Origin: Mangrovicoccus sp049603835
Lineage (GTDB): Bacteria; Pseudomonadota; Alphaproteobacteria; Rhodobacterales; Rhodobacteraceae
Direction: 5' to 3'
Assembly: GCA_049603835.1 (NCBI GenBank)
Contig: JBMYSZ010000013.1
Span: forward strand, 39,053 to 103,052
Length of the DNA stretch: 64,000 bases
Under the pieces are notes generated by a model. That model saw only the letters and a program-made list of their open reading frames with translations. It ran no database searches and was not told the DNA's origin. Positions 51,366-59,773 of this stretch are shown piece after piece (position 1 is the stretch's first letter; each line of letters begins with the position of its first letter). The translations under genes and the position numbers were made by a program.

Positions 51366-54326
51366 ATGAAGTTACGAATAGTTCTTTTACTCTTGACGCT
51401 CCCGCCGATGATCGCTTTCGCCACTTTGGGGGCTTATCTTTGTGTGCAATCCTGGACGAAGATGTCGGTTGCCAAGGAGTCGGCAAACATCGCTGAAACT
51501 GCCGAGGAAATATCGGCGCTTGTGCATAATCTCCAGGTGGAACGGGGTATGTCGGCGGGCTATCTGGCCTCCGGCGGGGTCAATTTCGCAGGTGAGTTAG
51601 AGGGTAAGCGCCAATCGACGGATTATGCGGCCACCGATCTGAAAAATAAGTCGGCCAAGCTGACCGCGATGTTTGGCGATGGATGGGGCGAGCTGGTTCA
51701 AAAGCTAGGCGGGTTGGGGGATATCCGCCAATCGGTCAATGGTTTGGCGCTGAAACCCGCCCAGGCTGGCTTTGAATATACCCAAATTATCAGCGGCTTG
51801 CTCTCCTTGCAGGCTGAAAAACTGGCCACAACCACGGATCCGACTTTGCTCCATTACGGTGCGGGTATGTTAGGCATCGATTACGCAAAGGAAGCGGCTG
51901 GATTGGAACGCGCGGCAGGGGCAACGGGCCTTGGTGCCGATAGTTTCCCACCGCAAGTCTATGACAAATTCACTGCGTTGAGTGTGCGCCAAGAGGCAAC
52001 TTTGCAAGTGGCCGGGCAATCTTTGGGAGATTTTGAGCTTTATGATCGCTTGATGATGACGGATGAGGCCATGGCGGTCTTTGCCTATCGCAAAGCAATC
52101 CGGTCCTATGCCAGTGGGAATGGTGCGCCGCCAGTGGCCTCGGAATGGTTCGCAGCCTCGACGGAATGGGTAAACCGTCTTCGGCAAGAGGGGCTTTCTG
52201 TTTCCAGCATTCTGGTGCAAACAGCGAACAAAGTTGAACAAAATGCGATTTGGGTCTTTTCCCTGACCATCGGCTCTGCGGTGACATTGACGATCGGCTG
52301 TCTCGGCCTGACTATATTTTATTCGCGGCGTTTGTCGGGGCAGATCGGCGAGCTGCGCGCGGCGATGGCCCGGCTTGCCGAGAAAGACTTCGACGTCTTT
52401 GTGCCTTTGTATAAAGGGCGCTCGGAATTGGCGGAAATGTCCAAGGCGCTTTATGAATTCAAACAGGATTTCAAGAAGAATGCCAAAAAGGCGCGGGAGT
52501 CTTTGTATAAATCCTTTGCCTATGATGGCTCTTCCTCGGCGATGATGATCGTTGATCGCGATTTCCGGCTGATCGATAGTAACCAGGCCAGCCACCGGCT
52601 GATGGAAGAAATGGCGCCCGGTTTCAAAGAGATCTGGCCAGATTTCGACCCCAGCCAGCTTTTGGGACAGCAGATCGATAAATTCCATAAAAACCCCGAA
52701 CATCAGCGAAAATTACTGTCTGATCCGTCGGGGCTTCCTTTCGAAAAAGACATCGAAATTGGTGACCGGAAATTCGTGTTCAATATTAGTGGTGTATTTG
52801 ACGAGGCAGGGGAGTATGTGGGCAATATCCTGCAATGGGATCACGTGACCGTGGAGCGTAAACAACAAGGCATACTCAAAGCGGTTTCAGATCAACAAGG
52901 TATTGCCACTTATGATCTGCATGGTCGGATCAAAGCCGCCAATTCCAATTTCTGCGCAATTCTGTCGACAAGCAAATCTGATATTGTGAATATGGAGCGG
53001 GATGAATTCCTCGATACCGGGTTTGAAGACAGCATCGACACCAGCCCCTTATTCCAACGCCTCCGCGCGGGCGAGGCGGTTGCCATATTGGAGACGTTCC
53101 AAAATATGTCGGGGCAACGGAAATGGGTGCAATCCAATTATACGCCAATTGTCGATGGCAATGGGGTCATTTTCGAGATTGTGCAATTCGCAACGGATGT
53201 CACCGAAGCGAAAGAAAAAGAGCATCGGATTCAATCGGAACAGGATGAAACCCGGCTGGCCCAGGCCAAGGTCGTAGAGCGTTTGGCGCAGGGTCTGAAT
53301 GCTTTGGCCGATGCGGATCTGACGGCGCGGCTGAATGAGGCCCTTGGGGATAATTATGACGGGCTGCGCGCTGACTTCAATTCCGCACTGAGCCAGCTAG
53401 AGCAGGCGATTGTGATGATTGCCGGCTCGGTCGAGGATATCTCGGGCCGCAGTACCGAAATGAAATCGGCGGCCTTTGACCTGTCCAAGCGCACCGAAGG
53501 TCAGGCCGCCACTTTGGAGGAAACGGCAGCGGCTCTCGATCAACTTACCGCCGCGGTGCAATCTTCGCTTGAAGGCACCCGTCGCGCCAAGGAAATCGTC
53601 ACCCGCACCAGGGACAGCGCCACGAATAGTGGTAAAGTCGTTAGTTCTGCTGTTACCGCAATGGGCGAAATCGCCAGTTCTTCAGAGGAAATCACCAAAA
53701 TCATCAGCGTGATCGAAGATATCGCTTTCCAAACCAATCTTTTGGCACTGAATGCAGGCGTCGAAGCCGCGCGGGCAGGCGAAACCGGCCGTGGATTTGC
53801 GGTTGTTGCCTCCGAGGTGCGTGCCTTGGCGCAACGGGCCTCCGATGCGGCGGGCGAAATCAATAAGCTGATCATCACCAGTTCTCAACATGTGAAAACC
53901 GGTGTGGATTTGGTTGGTGAAGCGGGCCATGCGCTCGAAGCAATTGCCGGGCAAGTGGTTGAGGTGAGCGAAATCGTGGAAACCATCTCTGTTTCCGCCG
54001 AAGAGCAATCAGTGGGGCTTGCGGAAATCAATAGCGCGGTAAATGTGTTGGATCAGGCGACCCAGCATAATGCGGCGATGGTCGAAGAAACGACAGCTGC
54101 CAGCGATGAATTGGTGGCACAAACTGATGCTCTTAGCTCTATGCTGGCGCGCTTTACGCTTGATACCCAGCATAGCAGCACAGCGAAACCAAGCTCGGTT
54201 GCCTCAAGTCCCCCTGTTCAAATGCCTGCGGCCAAAGCCCCGGCCGCCATGCCAGTCGTTTCGGGAAATACCGCGCTTAAGGCTGAAGAGAGCCCGGCAC
54301 TCGATGATGGCTGGGAAGATTTCTAG
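51366..54326 (+). CDS. Methyl-accepting chemotaxis protein with NIT, HAMP and two PAS domains
   Basis: A 986-residue intact membrane chemoreceptor. TM1 is at residues 4-26, a large periplasmic NIT-like helical domain (45-285) contains NLQVERGMSAGYLASGG, TM2 is at 295-319, then HAMP (320-372). PAS 1 is at about 395-490 (MIVDRDFRLIDSNQASHRLM) and PAS 2 at about 505-615. The signalling domain has the hairpin tip QTNLLALNAGVEAARAGE. The last five residues, GWEDF, match the C-terminal xWxxF tether for CheR/CheB. NIT domains respond to nitrate/nitrite in some proteins. Its position between phnM and phnC could mean a phosphorus- or nitrogen-related signal. Confidence 0.94.
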   Translation: MKLRIVLLLLTLPPMIAFATLGAYLCVQSWTKMSVAKESANIAETAEEISALVHNLQVERGMSAGYLASGGVNFAGELEGKRQSTDYAATDLKNKSAKLTAMFGDGWGELVQKLGGLGDIRQSVNGLALKPAQAGFEYTQIISGLLSLQAEKLATTTDPTLLHYGAGMLGIDYAKEAAGLERAAGATGLGADSFPPQVYDKFTALSVRQEATLQVAGQSLGDFELYDRLMMTDEAMAVFAYRKAIRSYASGNGAPPVASEWFAASTEWVNRLRQEGLSVSSILVQTANKVEQNAIWVFSLTIGSAVTLTIGCLGLTIFYSRRLSGQIGELRAAMARLAEKDFDVFVPLYKGRSELAEMSKALYEFKQDFKKNAKKARESLYKSFAYDGSSSAMMIVDRDFRLIDSNQASHRLMEEMAPGFKEIWPDFDPSQLLGQQIDKFHKNPEHQRKLLSDPSGLPFEKDIEIGDRKFVFNISGVFDEAGEYVGNILQWDHVTVERKQQGILKAVSDQQGIATYDLHGRIKAANSNFCAILSTSKSDIVNMERDEFLDTGFEDSIDTSPLFQRLRAGEAVAILETFQNMSGQRKWVQSNYTPIVDGNGVIFEIVQFATDVTEAKEKEHRIQSEQDETRLAQAKVVERLAQGLNALADADLTARLNEALGDNYDGLRADFNSALSQLEQAIVMIAGSVEDISGRSTEMKSAAFDLSKRTEGQAATLEETAAALDQLTAAVQSSLEGTRRAKEIVTRTRDSATNSGKVVSSAVTAMGEIASSSEEITKIISVIEDIAFQTNLLALNAGVEAARAGETGRGFAVVASEVRALAQRASDAAGEINKLIITSSQHVKTGVDLVGEAGHALEAIAGQVVEVSEIVETISVSAEEQSVGLAEINSAVNVLDQATQHNAAMVEETTAASDELVAQTDALSSMLARFTLDTQHSSTAKPSSVASSPPVQMPAAKAPAAMPVVSGNTALKAEESPALDDGWEDF

Positions 54327-54357
54327 CGGCTCGACCCCCATTTAGTGCGATTTTGTG

Positions 54358-54383
54358 AAAGAGCGGCCTAGCCGCTCTTTTTT
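54358..54383 (+). terminator. Terminator of the chemoreceptor gene
   Basis: AAAGAGCGGC (54358-54367) pairs perfectly with GCCGCTCTTT (54371-54380) around CTA, with six T residues at the 3' edge (54378-54383). It isolates the receptor from phnC. Confidence 0.92.
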
Positions 54384-54469
54384 GTCATAGCTTTGTTGCC
54401 TTAGCGTTGGCTCGCTGTCATGGAATCCCCCTACTGCAGCGCGCATGGACAAGTCGACAAGGTAAGCCC

Positions 54470-55273
54470 ATGCAAAACACTGCGCTGGAACTAAAAAACG
54501 TTACAAAGGAATTCGGCTCGACGCGGGCTGTTGATAATGTGACGCTTTCGATCCCCAAGGGGCAATTCGTCGGCATTATCGGGCGTTCCGGCGCCGGTAA
54601 GTCTACTTTATTGCGGTTAATCAATCGCTTGATCGATCCTAGCTCGGGCGCGATCATGGTGGGCGACCAAGATGTCACTGCCATACGCGGCAAAGCTTTG
54701 CGCGCTTGGCGCCGCGACTGCGCAATGATTTTTCAGCAGTTCAACTTGGTAGAGCGCTTAGATGTGTTGACCAATGTTTTGATCGGGCGCCTGGCAGATC
54801 ATGGGTTTTTATCCTCCATGGCCATGCGCTTCACCGATGCGGAACGGACCATGGCAATCCAAGCGCTTGATCGCCTCGCCATGGCACCCTTTGCGCTACA
54901 GCGCGCGGGCACGCTTTCCGGTGGTCAGCAGCAGCGGGTCGCCATTGCCAAAGCTCTGGTTCAAAACCCAAATATCATGCTGGCTGATGAGCCCATCGCC
55001 TCGCTCGATCCGGCGAATGCCACCCTGGTTATGGATGGTCTGAAATCCATCAACCGCGAGGATGGCATCACGGTTCTGGTCAATTTGCATACTTTGGACA
55101 CGGCACGGGCCTATTGTGATCGCATTATCGCGATGCGCGAAGGGCGGGTGTTCTTTGATGGCACGGCCGCGCAGCTCACCGATGATGTGATCCGCGATAT
55201 CTATGGCAGCGACGGCCTGCGCGAATTCAACGAAGCGGTGACCTCGACCCAATCGGCTCTGGCTCTTGCTTAA
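54470..55273 (+). CDS. phnC: Phosphonate ABC transporter ATP-binding protein
   Basis: A 267-residue ATPase of the phosphonate importer. It has Walker A GRSGAGKSTLLRLINRL, FQQFNLVERLDVLTNVLIGRL (the PhnC-typical segment after the Q-loop), signature LSGGQQQRVAIAKAL, Walker B IMLADEPIASLDP and switch His in VNLHTLDTARAYCDR. The start at 54470 is preceded by AAGGTAAG; the longer frame from 54407 is unlikely. phnD and two phnE genes follow. Confidence 0.95.
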   Translation: MQNTALELKNVTKEFGSTRAVDNVTLSIPKGQFVGIIGRSGAGKSTLLRLINRLIDPSSGAIMVGDQDVTAIRGKALRAWRRDCAMIFQQFNLVERLDVLTNVLIGRLADHGFLSSMAMRFTDAERTMAIQALDRLAMAPFALQRAGTLSGGQQQRVAIAKALVQNPNIMLADEPIASLDPANATLVMDGLKSINREDGITVLVNLHTLDTARAYCDRIIAMREGRVFFDGTAAQLTDDVIRDIYGSDGLREFNEAVTSTQSALALA

Positions 55274-55309
55274 TCCCATACCCGAAACGCATCCATAAGG
55301 GGATATATC

Positions 55310-56224
55310 ATGCGTTTTTTGACTGCCACTGCACTCGCACTTGTTCTGGCTGGCCCGGCTCTGGCTGACTGGAAAGAAGACTACCAAGTTGTTAAGTTCG
55401 GCATCCTGTCGGGCGAAAACGAAAAAGACCGTCTGGCGCGCAACGAAGGCCTGCGGGTTTACCTAGAAGACAAGCTGGGCGTTGAAGTCGAAATCTTCAC
55501 CGCGGGCAATTATGACGGCGTGATCCAGGCGATCGCCGCTGACCAGATCGAAATCGCGCGTTTCGGTTCTTCGTCTTATGCGGCAGCTTATACCGCGACC
55601 GATGGCGGCGTCATCCCGACCCTGACTTCGATCAAGAAAGACGGCAATACCGGCTATCGCTCCATCGTTGTGACCCGTTGCGACAGCGGCATCAAAACTC
55701 TCGAAGACGCAAAAGGCAAAGTTCACGCTTTTGCTGACCCGGACAGCACCTCGGGCTATGCGGTTCCTTACTTCAACATGATCAATGCTGAAGGCTTCAC
55801 ACCGGAAGAGCATTTCGCAGCGGTTCCGTTCTCTGGCAGCCATGAAGCGGGTGTTCAGGGCGTTGTTAACGGCACTTTCGACACGGCCTCGACCTGGCAG
55901 AACAATGACGTTAACGGCACCTACCAGCGTATGGTGTCCAAAGGCATGATCGACGAAGGCGTGATCTGCAAAATCTGGGAAAGCCCAGAAATCACCTCGG
56001 GCCCTTGGGCGTTCCGCAGCAATCTTCCGGCGGAAATGATCGAAGAGATCACCGTTGCACTGGAAGAATTCCCGACCGAAGCACCGGAAGCCTTTGCTGA
56101 CCGCGAAAGCGTTGATCCGGCGGATGAAAATCCGACCGTTGGCTACACTCGTGTTGACACTGAGCGTTATCAGTGGATCGTTGATATGCGCGCTTGGCTG
56201 CGTCAACAGCGTCGCGGTTCCTAA
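55310..56224 (+). CDS. phnD: Phosphonate ABC transporter substrate-binding protein
   Basis: A 304-residue periplasmic protein with signal peptide MRFLTATALALVLAGPALA. Family motifs are KFGILSGENEKDRLARNE, VEIFTAGNYDGVIQAIAADQ, ARFGSSSYAAAY and FADPDSTSGYAVPYF, the last contributing the phosphonate site in PhnD. AAGGGGAT precedes the start. The codon use is strongly biased to GC-ending, frequent codons, consistent with high expression. A hairpin follows its stop. Confidence 0.95.
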   Translation: MRFLTATALALVLAGPALADWKEDYQVVKFGILSGENEKDRLARNEGLRVYLEDKLGVEVEIFTAGNYDGVIQAIAADQIEIARFGSSSYAAAYTATDGGVIPTLTSIKKDGNTGYRSIVVTRCDSGIKTLEDAKGKVHAFADPDSTSGYAVPYFNMINAEGFTPEEHFAAVPFSGSHEAGVQGVVNGTFDTASTWQNNDVNGTYQRMVSKGMIDEGVICKIWESPEITSGPWAFRSNLPAEMIEEITVALEEFPTEAPEAFADRESVDPADENPTVGYTRVDTERYQWIVDMRAWLRQQRRGS

Positions 56225-56235
56225 TCGCAAAATCG

Positions 56236-56262
56236 GGGGCGGGCTTTGGCGCGCCCCTTTTT
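56236..56262 (+). terminator. Hairpin after phnD (attenuator-like)
   Basis: GGGGCG (56236-56241) pairs with CGCCCC (56252-56257) and is followed by TTTTT. It sits between phnD and phnE. It probably lowers permease expression relative to the binding protein. Confidence 0.72.
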
Positions 56263-56280
56263 CGTCGCAAGGGGCTTCTG

Positions 56281-57222
56281 ATGACCGCAATCACCGATCC
56301 AACTGGATTTGACGCCGCGCCTTTGACTGCGGTTGACGCTTTCGAGCGCGACTATGCCGCCGCCCGCCGTCGGGCCCGCATCAACTGGGCTTTGGGCAGC
56401 GTTATTTTCCTGATCCTTTTTGCCATTACCTCGAATTTCGCGGATTTCTTCCGGGTGACGCAGGTTACGCTCACCGATGGCAGCCGCGACTGGCGTTGGG
56501 TCATCCCCGCCGGTCTGCCGCGTCTGGGCGAGTTTTTGGGCAAAACCATCCCTGATCTTAGCTGGGATACGCTGGGCGCTGATCTGGCCAATTGGTTTTG
56601 GCGCTGGAAAACCTGGCTGAATTTGCTGGTCGAAACTATTTTGATCGCCTTTATGGCCACCACGCTTGGGGTGATCGGCGGCTTTCTTCTGTCTTTCCCA
56701 GCGGCGCGTAATCTCTCGCCGCATCCGGCGATCCTATGGGTTTCCCGCCGTTATCTGGAAATCGCCCGCACCGTGCCGGATTTGGTCTGGGCTTTGATCT
56801 TTGTGTTCTGCTTCTCGGTTGGGCCGATGCCCGGCGTGATGGCGATTGGCCTACATGCTTGCGGCGCTTTGGGTAAGCTTTACTCAGAGGTGAACGAGAA
56901 TATCGATATGCGCCCCTTGGAGGGGGTCAAAGCCTCGGGCGGGACCTGGTTCGACCAGATCCGCTATGGGGCAGTGCCGCAGGTTTTGCCGAATATCATC
57001 AGCTACACGCTGCTGCGGTTTGAAATCAATGTCCGTTCCTCTTCGATCATCGGCTATGTGGGGGCAGGCGGTTTGGGCCAAGAAATCCGCGTGGCCCTGT
57101 CATTCCAAGAATATACCGATCTGTCGGCGCTGTTCTTGATTATCTTTGTGACCGTCATGGTCATTGATTATGGCAGCGAAAAGCTGCGTCACCGTATCAT
57201 CGGCCTGGAGCGTTCCGCATGA
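56281..57222 (+). CDS. phnE: Phosphonate ABC transporter permease (first PhnE)
   Basis: A 313-residue membrane protein. After a charged N-terminal region and TM1 (WALGSVIFLILFAITSNFAD), the permease domain includes LVETILIAFMATTLGVIGGFL, ISRTVPDxVWA-like IARTVPDLVWALIFVF and the EAA-type sequence NIDMRPLEGVKASGGTWFDQ. The start is preceded by AAGGGGC. It overlaps the second phnE by four bases (ATGA). Confidence 0.93.
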   Translation: MTAITDPTGFDAAPLTAVDAFERDYAAARRRARINWALGSVIFLILFAITSNFADFFRVTQVTLTDGSRDWRWVIPAGLPRLGEFLGKTIPDLSWDTLGADLANWFWRWKTWLNLLVETILIAFMATTLGVIGGFLLSFPAARNLSPHPAILWVSRRYLEIARTVPDLVWALIFVFCFSVGPMPGVMAIGLHACGALGKLYSEVNENIDMRPLEGVKASGGTWFDQIRYGAVPQVLPNIISYTLLRFEINVRSSSIIGYVGAGGLGQEIRVALSFQEYTDLSALFLIIFVTVMVIDYGSEKLRHRIIGLERSA

Positions 57223-58082
57223 CCCCGACCGTCACCGAGGCGCAAATCGACGCCGCCAAATCCGCTTATCCTTTGGCTTTCCGCGACCCGCCTGCGGTGC
57301 GCGCCCGCAAAGCCATCCTTTGGGTTTTGTTCATCGGCTTATTCGCCTGGTGCTTATGGGATTTCGGCTTCACTTTTGACCGGATTGTGACCGGGCTGGA
57401 ACGGTTTGGCCGCGTGGCGAGCTTTATGTTCCCGCCGCATATCTGGACCACTTGGGAAGCCTGGTCCGAGATCCTGGGCGGTCTTGGCGAAACTTTGGCC
57501 ATGGCCTTTATCGGCACATTGCTGGGGGCGCTTATTGCCTTTCCGCTTTCTTTTTTCGGGGCGGCTAATATCGTCCGTTGGCAATGGCTGCGCCTGGGGG
57601 CGCGTCGGGGCTATGATGTGATCCGCGCATTTGAGCAGCTGATCCTGGCCTTGATCTTTATCCGCGCTTTCGGCCTGGGCCCGCTTGCTGGTGTCTTGGC
57701 GATTGCCGTGAGCGAGATCGGCACTTTTGCCAAACTCTTTTCTGAGGCGCTGGAAAATACCTCAAACAAGCCGGTGGATGGGGTCTTGGCCTCGGGCGGT
57801 TCGCGGATGCAGGTGATCCGCTATGCGATCATGCCGCAAGTTCTGCCGGTGCATCTGTCGGTGCTGCTGTATAACTTCGAATCCAATGTGCGCTCGGGCA
57901 CGATTTTGGGGATCGTCGGCGCGGGTGGTATTGGCTTTCTGCTGTCGGATCGGATCTCGGCCTATAAATGGGATGAGGCCTGGTCGATCATCTTCCTGAT
58001 CATTTTCATGGTTTATATTATCGACTGGATTTCGGGCAAAATCCGCACCCAGCTGATCGGTAAATGGGACGGCGCAAGATGA
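57219..58082 (+). CDS. phnE: Phosphonate ABC transporter permease (second PhnE)
   Basis: A 287-residue permease similar to the preceding one, with AKSAYPLAFRDPPAVRARKA at its N-terminus, FPPHIWTTWEAWSEILGGLG before the permease domain, and NTSNKPVDGVLASGGSRMQV in the EAA loop. Two PhnE proteins in tandem are usual in Rhodobacterales phn operons and probably form a heterodimer. Its end overlaps the next gene by four bases. Confidence 0.93.
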   Translation: MTPTVTEAQIDAAKSAYPLAFRDPPAVRARKAILWVLFIGLFAWCLWDFGFTFDRIVTGLERFGRVASFMFPPHIWTTWEAWSEILGGLGETLAMAFIGTLLGALIAFPLSFFGAANIVRWQWLRLGARRGYDVIRAFEQLILALIFIRAFGLGPLAGVLAIAVSEIGTFAKLFSEALENTSNKPVDGVLASGGSRMQVIRYAIMPQVLPVHLSVLLYNFESNVRSGTILGIVGAGGIGFLLSDRISAYKWDEAWSIIFLIIFMVYIIDWISGKIRTQLIGKWDGAR

Positions 58083-58705
58083 GCGGGGCAGGGTCAAAGG
58101 CGCATCTTAGCGAAGCCCCGACCATCCATCCCGAGGCGCAGGTCAAAGACTGTGCCTTGGGCGCCTGGACCGAAGTGGGCAGGGGCACGACCCTGAAAGA
58201 GGTGGAGATGGGGGACTACTCCTATATCACCCAATATTGCCACGCGGTTTGGACGACCATCGGCAAATATTGCTCTATCGCCAATGACACGCGGCTTAAT
58301 CCCGGCAATCATCCCACTTGGCGGGTATGTCAGCATCACTCGGTTTACCGGGCCGAAGCTTATGGCTTGGGTGAAGATGACGCAGACTTCTTCGCGTGGC
58401 GACGAGAAAACTGGGTCACGATTGGCCATGATGTGTGGATTGGTCATGGGGTGACGGTGACCGCCGGCGTGACGATTGGCACGGGGGCTGTGATCGGCGC
58501 CGGAGCTGTGGTCACCCGGGATGTGGCACCTTATACGGTCACGGGCGGCGTGCCTGCGCGTGAGATCAAGCGCCGCTTTACCCACGAGCAGGGCGATGCC
58601 TTGATGGACATCGCTTGGTGGGATTGGCCGCGTGAGAAATTCCAAGACGCGCTGCCGGATATTCGTGCCTTGTCCGTGGATGAGTTTATCGCAGCTTACC
58701 GCTAG
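58079..58705 (+). CDS. Phosphonate-metabolism hexapeptide-repeat transferase (TIGR03308-like)
   Basis: A 208-residue left-handed beta-helix acetyltransferase-like protein. Hexapeptide repeats run from residue 20 (IHPEAQVKDCALGAWTEVG) through GKYCSIANDTRLNPGNHP and VWIGHGVTVTAGVTIGTG. The C-terminal part VTRDVAPYTVTGGVPAREIK is typical. Overlap with phnE (ATGA) ties it to phosphonate use, as for the transferase found in many phn operons. The acceptor is not known; it may acetylate an aminophosphonate. It is not a GNAT-type PhnO. Confidence 0.9.
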   Translation: MSGAGSKAHLSEAPTIHPEAQVKDCALGAWTEVGRGTTLKEVEMGDYSYITQYCHAVWTTIGKYCSIANDTRLNPGNHPTWRVCQHHSVYRAEAYGLGEDDADFFAWRRENWVTIGHDVWIGHGVTVTAGVTIGTGAVIGAGAVVTRDVAPYTVTGGVPAREIKRRFTHEQGDALMDIAWWDWPREKFQDALPDIRALSVDEFIAAYR

Positions 58706-58785
58706 GCTGAGTGTAGCTGATAGAAATCGGGCGCAGGCAAAGATAATACGCAGCTTGGCCCTTGCTGGTCTGCACCCCCGCCTCT

Positions 58786-59604
58786 ATGTCGAAGCTTATG
58801 AAGTTGATCCCCAAATTTCTCCGCCGTGCGCCGCGGGTGAATGTGCTGCGCCTGTCGGGCGTGATAACCGCCTCTAGCCGCCCGGGCGGCAGCGGGCTGA
58901 GCGATCAAAGCCTTGCCCCGCTTTTGGAACGTGCCTTTTCAAAGGGAAAGCCGAAAGCGGTGGCTTTGATCATCAATTCGCCTGGCGGCAGTCCGGCGCA
59001 ATCTTCGCTTATCGGGGCGCGGATCCGGCGGCTGTCTGAGGAAAAAAACGTGCCGGTCCATGCCTTTGTCGAAGATGTGGCCGCGTCGGGGGGCTATTGG
59101 TTGGCCTCGGCGGCGGATCAGATTTGGCTTGATGACAGTTCCATGGTTGGCTCGATTGGGGTGATCTCGGCCGGATTTGGTCTGGATCAGTTGATTGCCC
59201 GCCATGGGGTGGAGCGTCGGGTGCATACGGCTGGCGAAAGCAAAAGCATGCTCGACCCGTTCCGCCCGGAAAATCCCGAAGATGTGGCGCGGCTGGAACG
59301 GATTTTGGGCCAGCTGCATGACACATTCATTGCCCAGGTGAAAACCCGGCGGGGCGATAAGCTGGATGAAAGCCAGCCGCTCTTTACCGGTGAAATTTGG
59401 ATCGGCGCGAAAGCGATCGAGGTCGGCCTGGCCGATGGGCTGGCGCATCTTGGTCCTAAGATGAAAGAGCTTTTCGGCGATAAAGTCGTGCTGGAAAATA
59501 TGTCGCCCAAGCGCAGCTGGATGTCCATGCTCAGCGGCGGCGTGGCCAGCGAAGCCATGGCAAGCCTAGAAGAGCGCGCTTCTTACGCGCGGTTTGGACT
59601 TTAG
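58786..59604 (+). CDS. S49 family peptidase (SppA/SohB-like, short form)
   Basis: A 272-residue serine peptidase of the ClpP-like S49 family. It has VNVLRLSGVI at the start of the fold, LIINSPGGSPAQSS, the catalytic Ser in VEDVAASGGYWLAS and the catalytic Lys in AGESKSMLDPFRPE, the Ser-Lys dyad of SppA. There is no clear N-terminal membrane helix. ATG 58786 or 58798 are both possible; an upstream in-frame ATG at 58762 is poorly placed. Its stop overlaps the start of the tiny zinc-ribbon gene. Confidence 0.9.
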   Translation: MSKLMKLIPKFLRRAPRVNVLRLSGVITASSRPGGSGLSDQSLAPLLERAFSKGKPKAVALIINSPGGSPAQSSLIGARIRRLSEEKNVPVHAFVEDVAASGGYWLASAADQIWLDDSSMVGSIGVISAGFGLDQLIARHGVERRVHTAGESKSMLDPFRPENPEDVARLERILGQLHDTFIAQVKTRRGDKLDESQPLFTGEIWIGAKAIEVGLADGLAHLGPKMKELFGDKVVLENMSPKRSWMSMLSGGVASEAMASLEERASYARFGL

Positions 59605-59771
59605 TGTTGGTCAAGATCGTCACCTTTTTCCTGCTGGGTATGGCAGTCTTGGCCATGTTCGGACGGTTTCGGATGCCGTGGATCTCGTCGAAACCAACAA
59701 AGAAATGTCCCAGCTGTGGTCGATATATAATCGGCCGCGGTCCTTGCGACTGTAAAAAATCCCGGAGTTAG
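59604..59771 (+). CDS. 55-residue membrane-anchored zinc-ribbon protein
   Basis: A very small gene, too short for usual gene finding. From GTG 59604 (overlapping the S49 stop; TTG 59607 is the alternative) it encodes an N-terminal hydrophobic helix (IVTFFLLGMAVLAMFG), a basic stretch, then CPSCGRYIIGRGPCDC, a compact four-cysteine pattern (CxxC...CxC) likely to bind zinc, and a Lys/Arg-rich end. The cysteine spacing and the tight spacing to both neighbours argue that it is a real gene. The next gene starts two bases after its stop. The function is unknown. Confidence 0.75.
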   Translation: MLVKIVTFFLLGMAVLAMFGRFRMPWISSKPTKKCPSCGRYIIGRGPCDCKKSRS

Positions 59772-59773
59772 TC

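Noticed and set aside
58079..58705. PhnO-type GNAT acetyltransferase
   Set aside because: The protein is made of hexapeptide repeats, not the GNAT fold.
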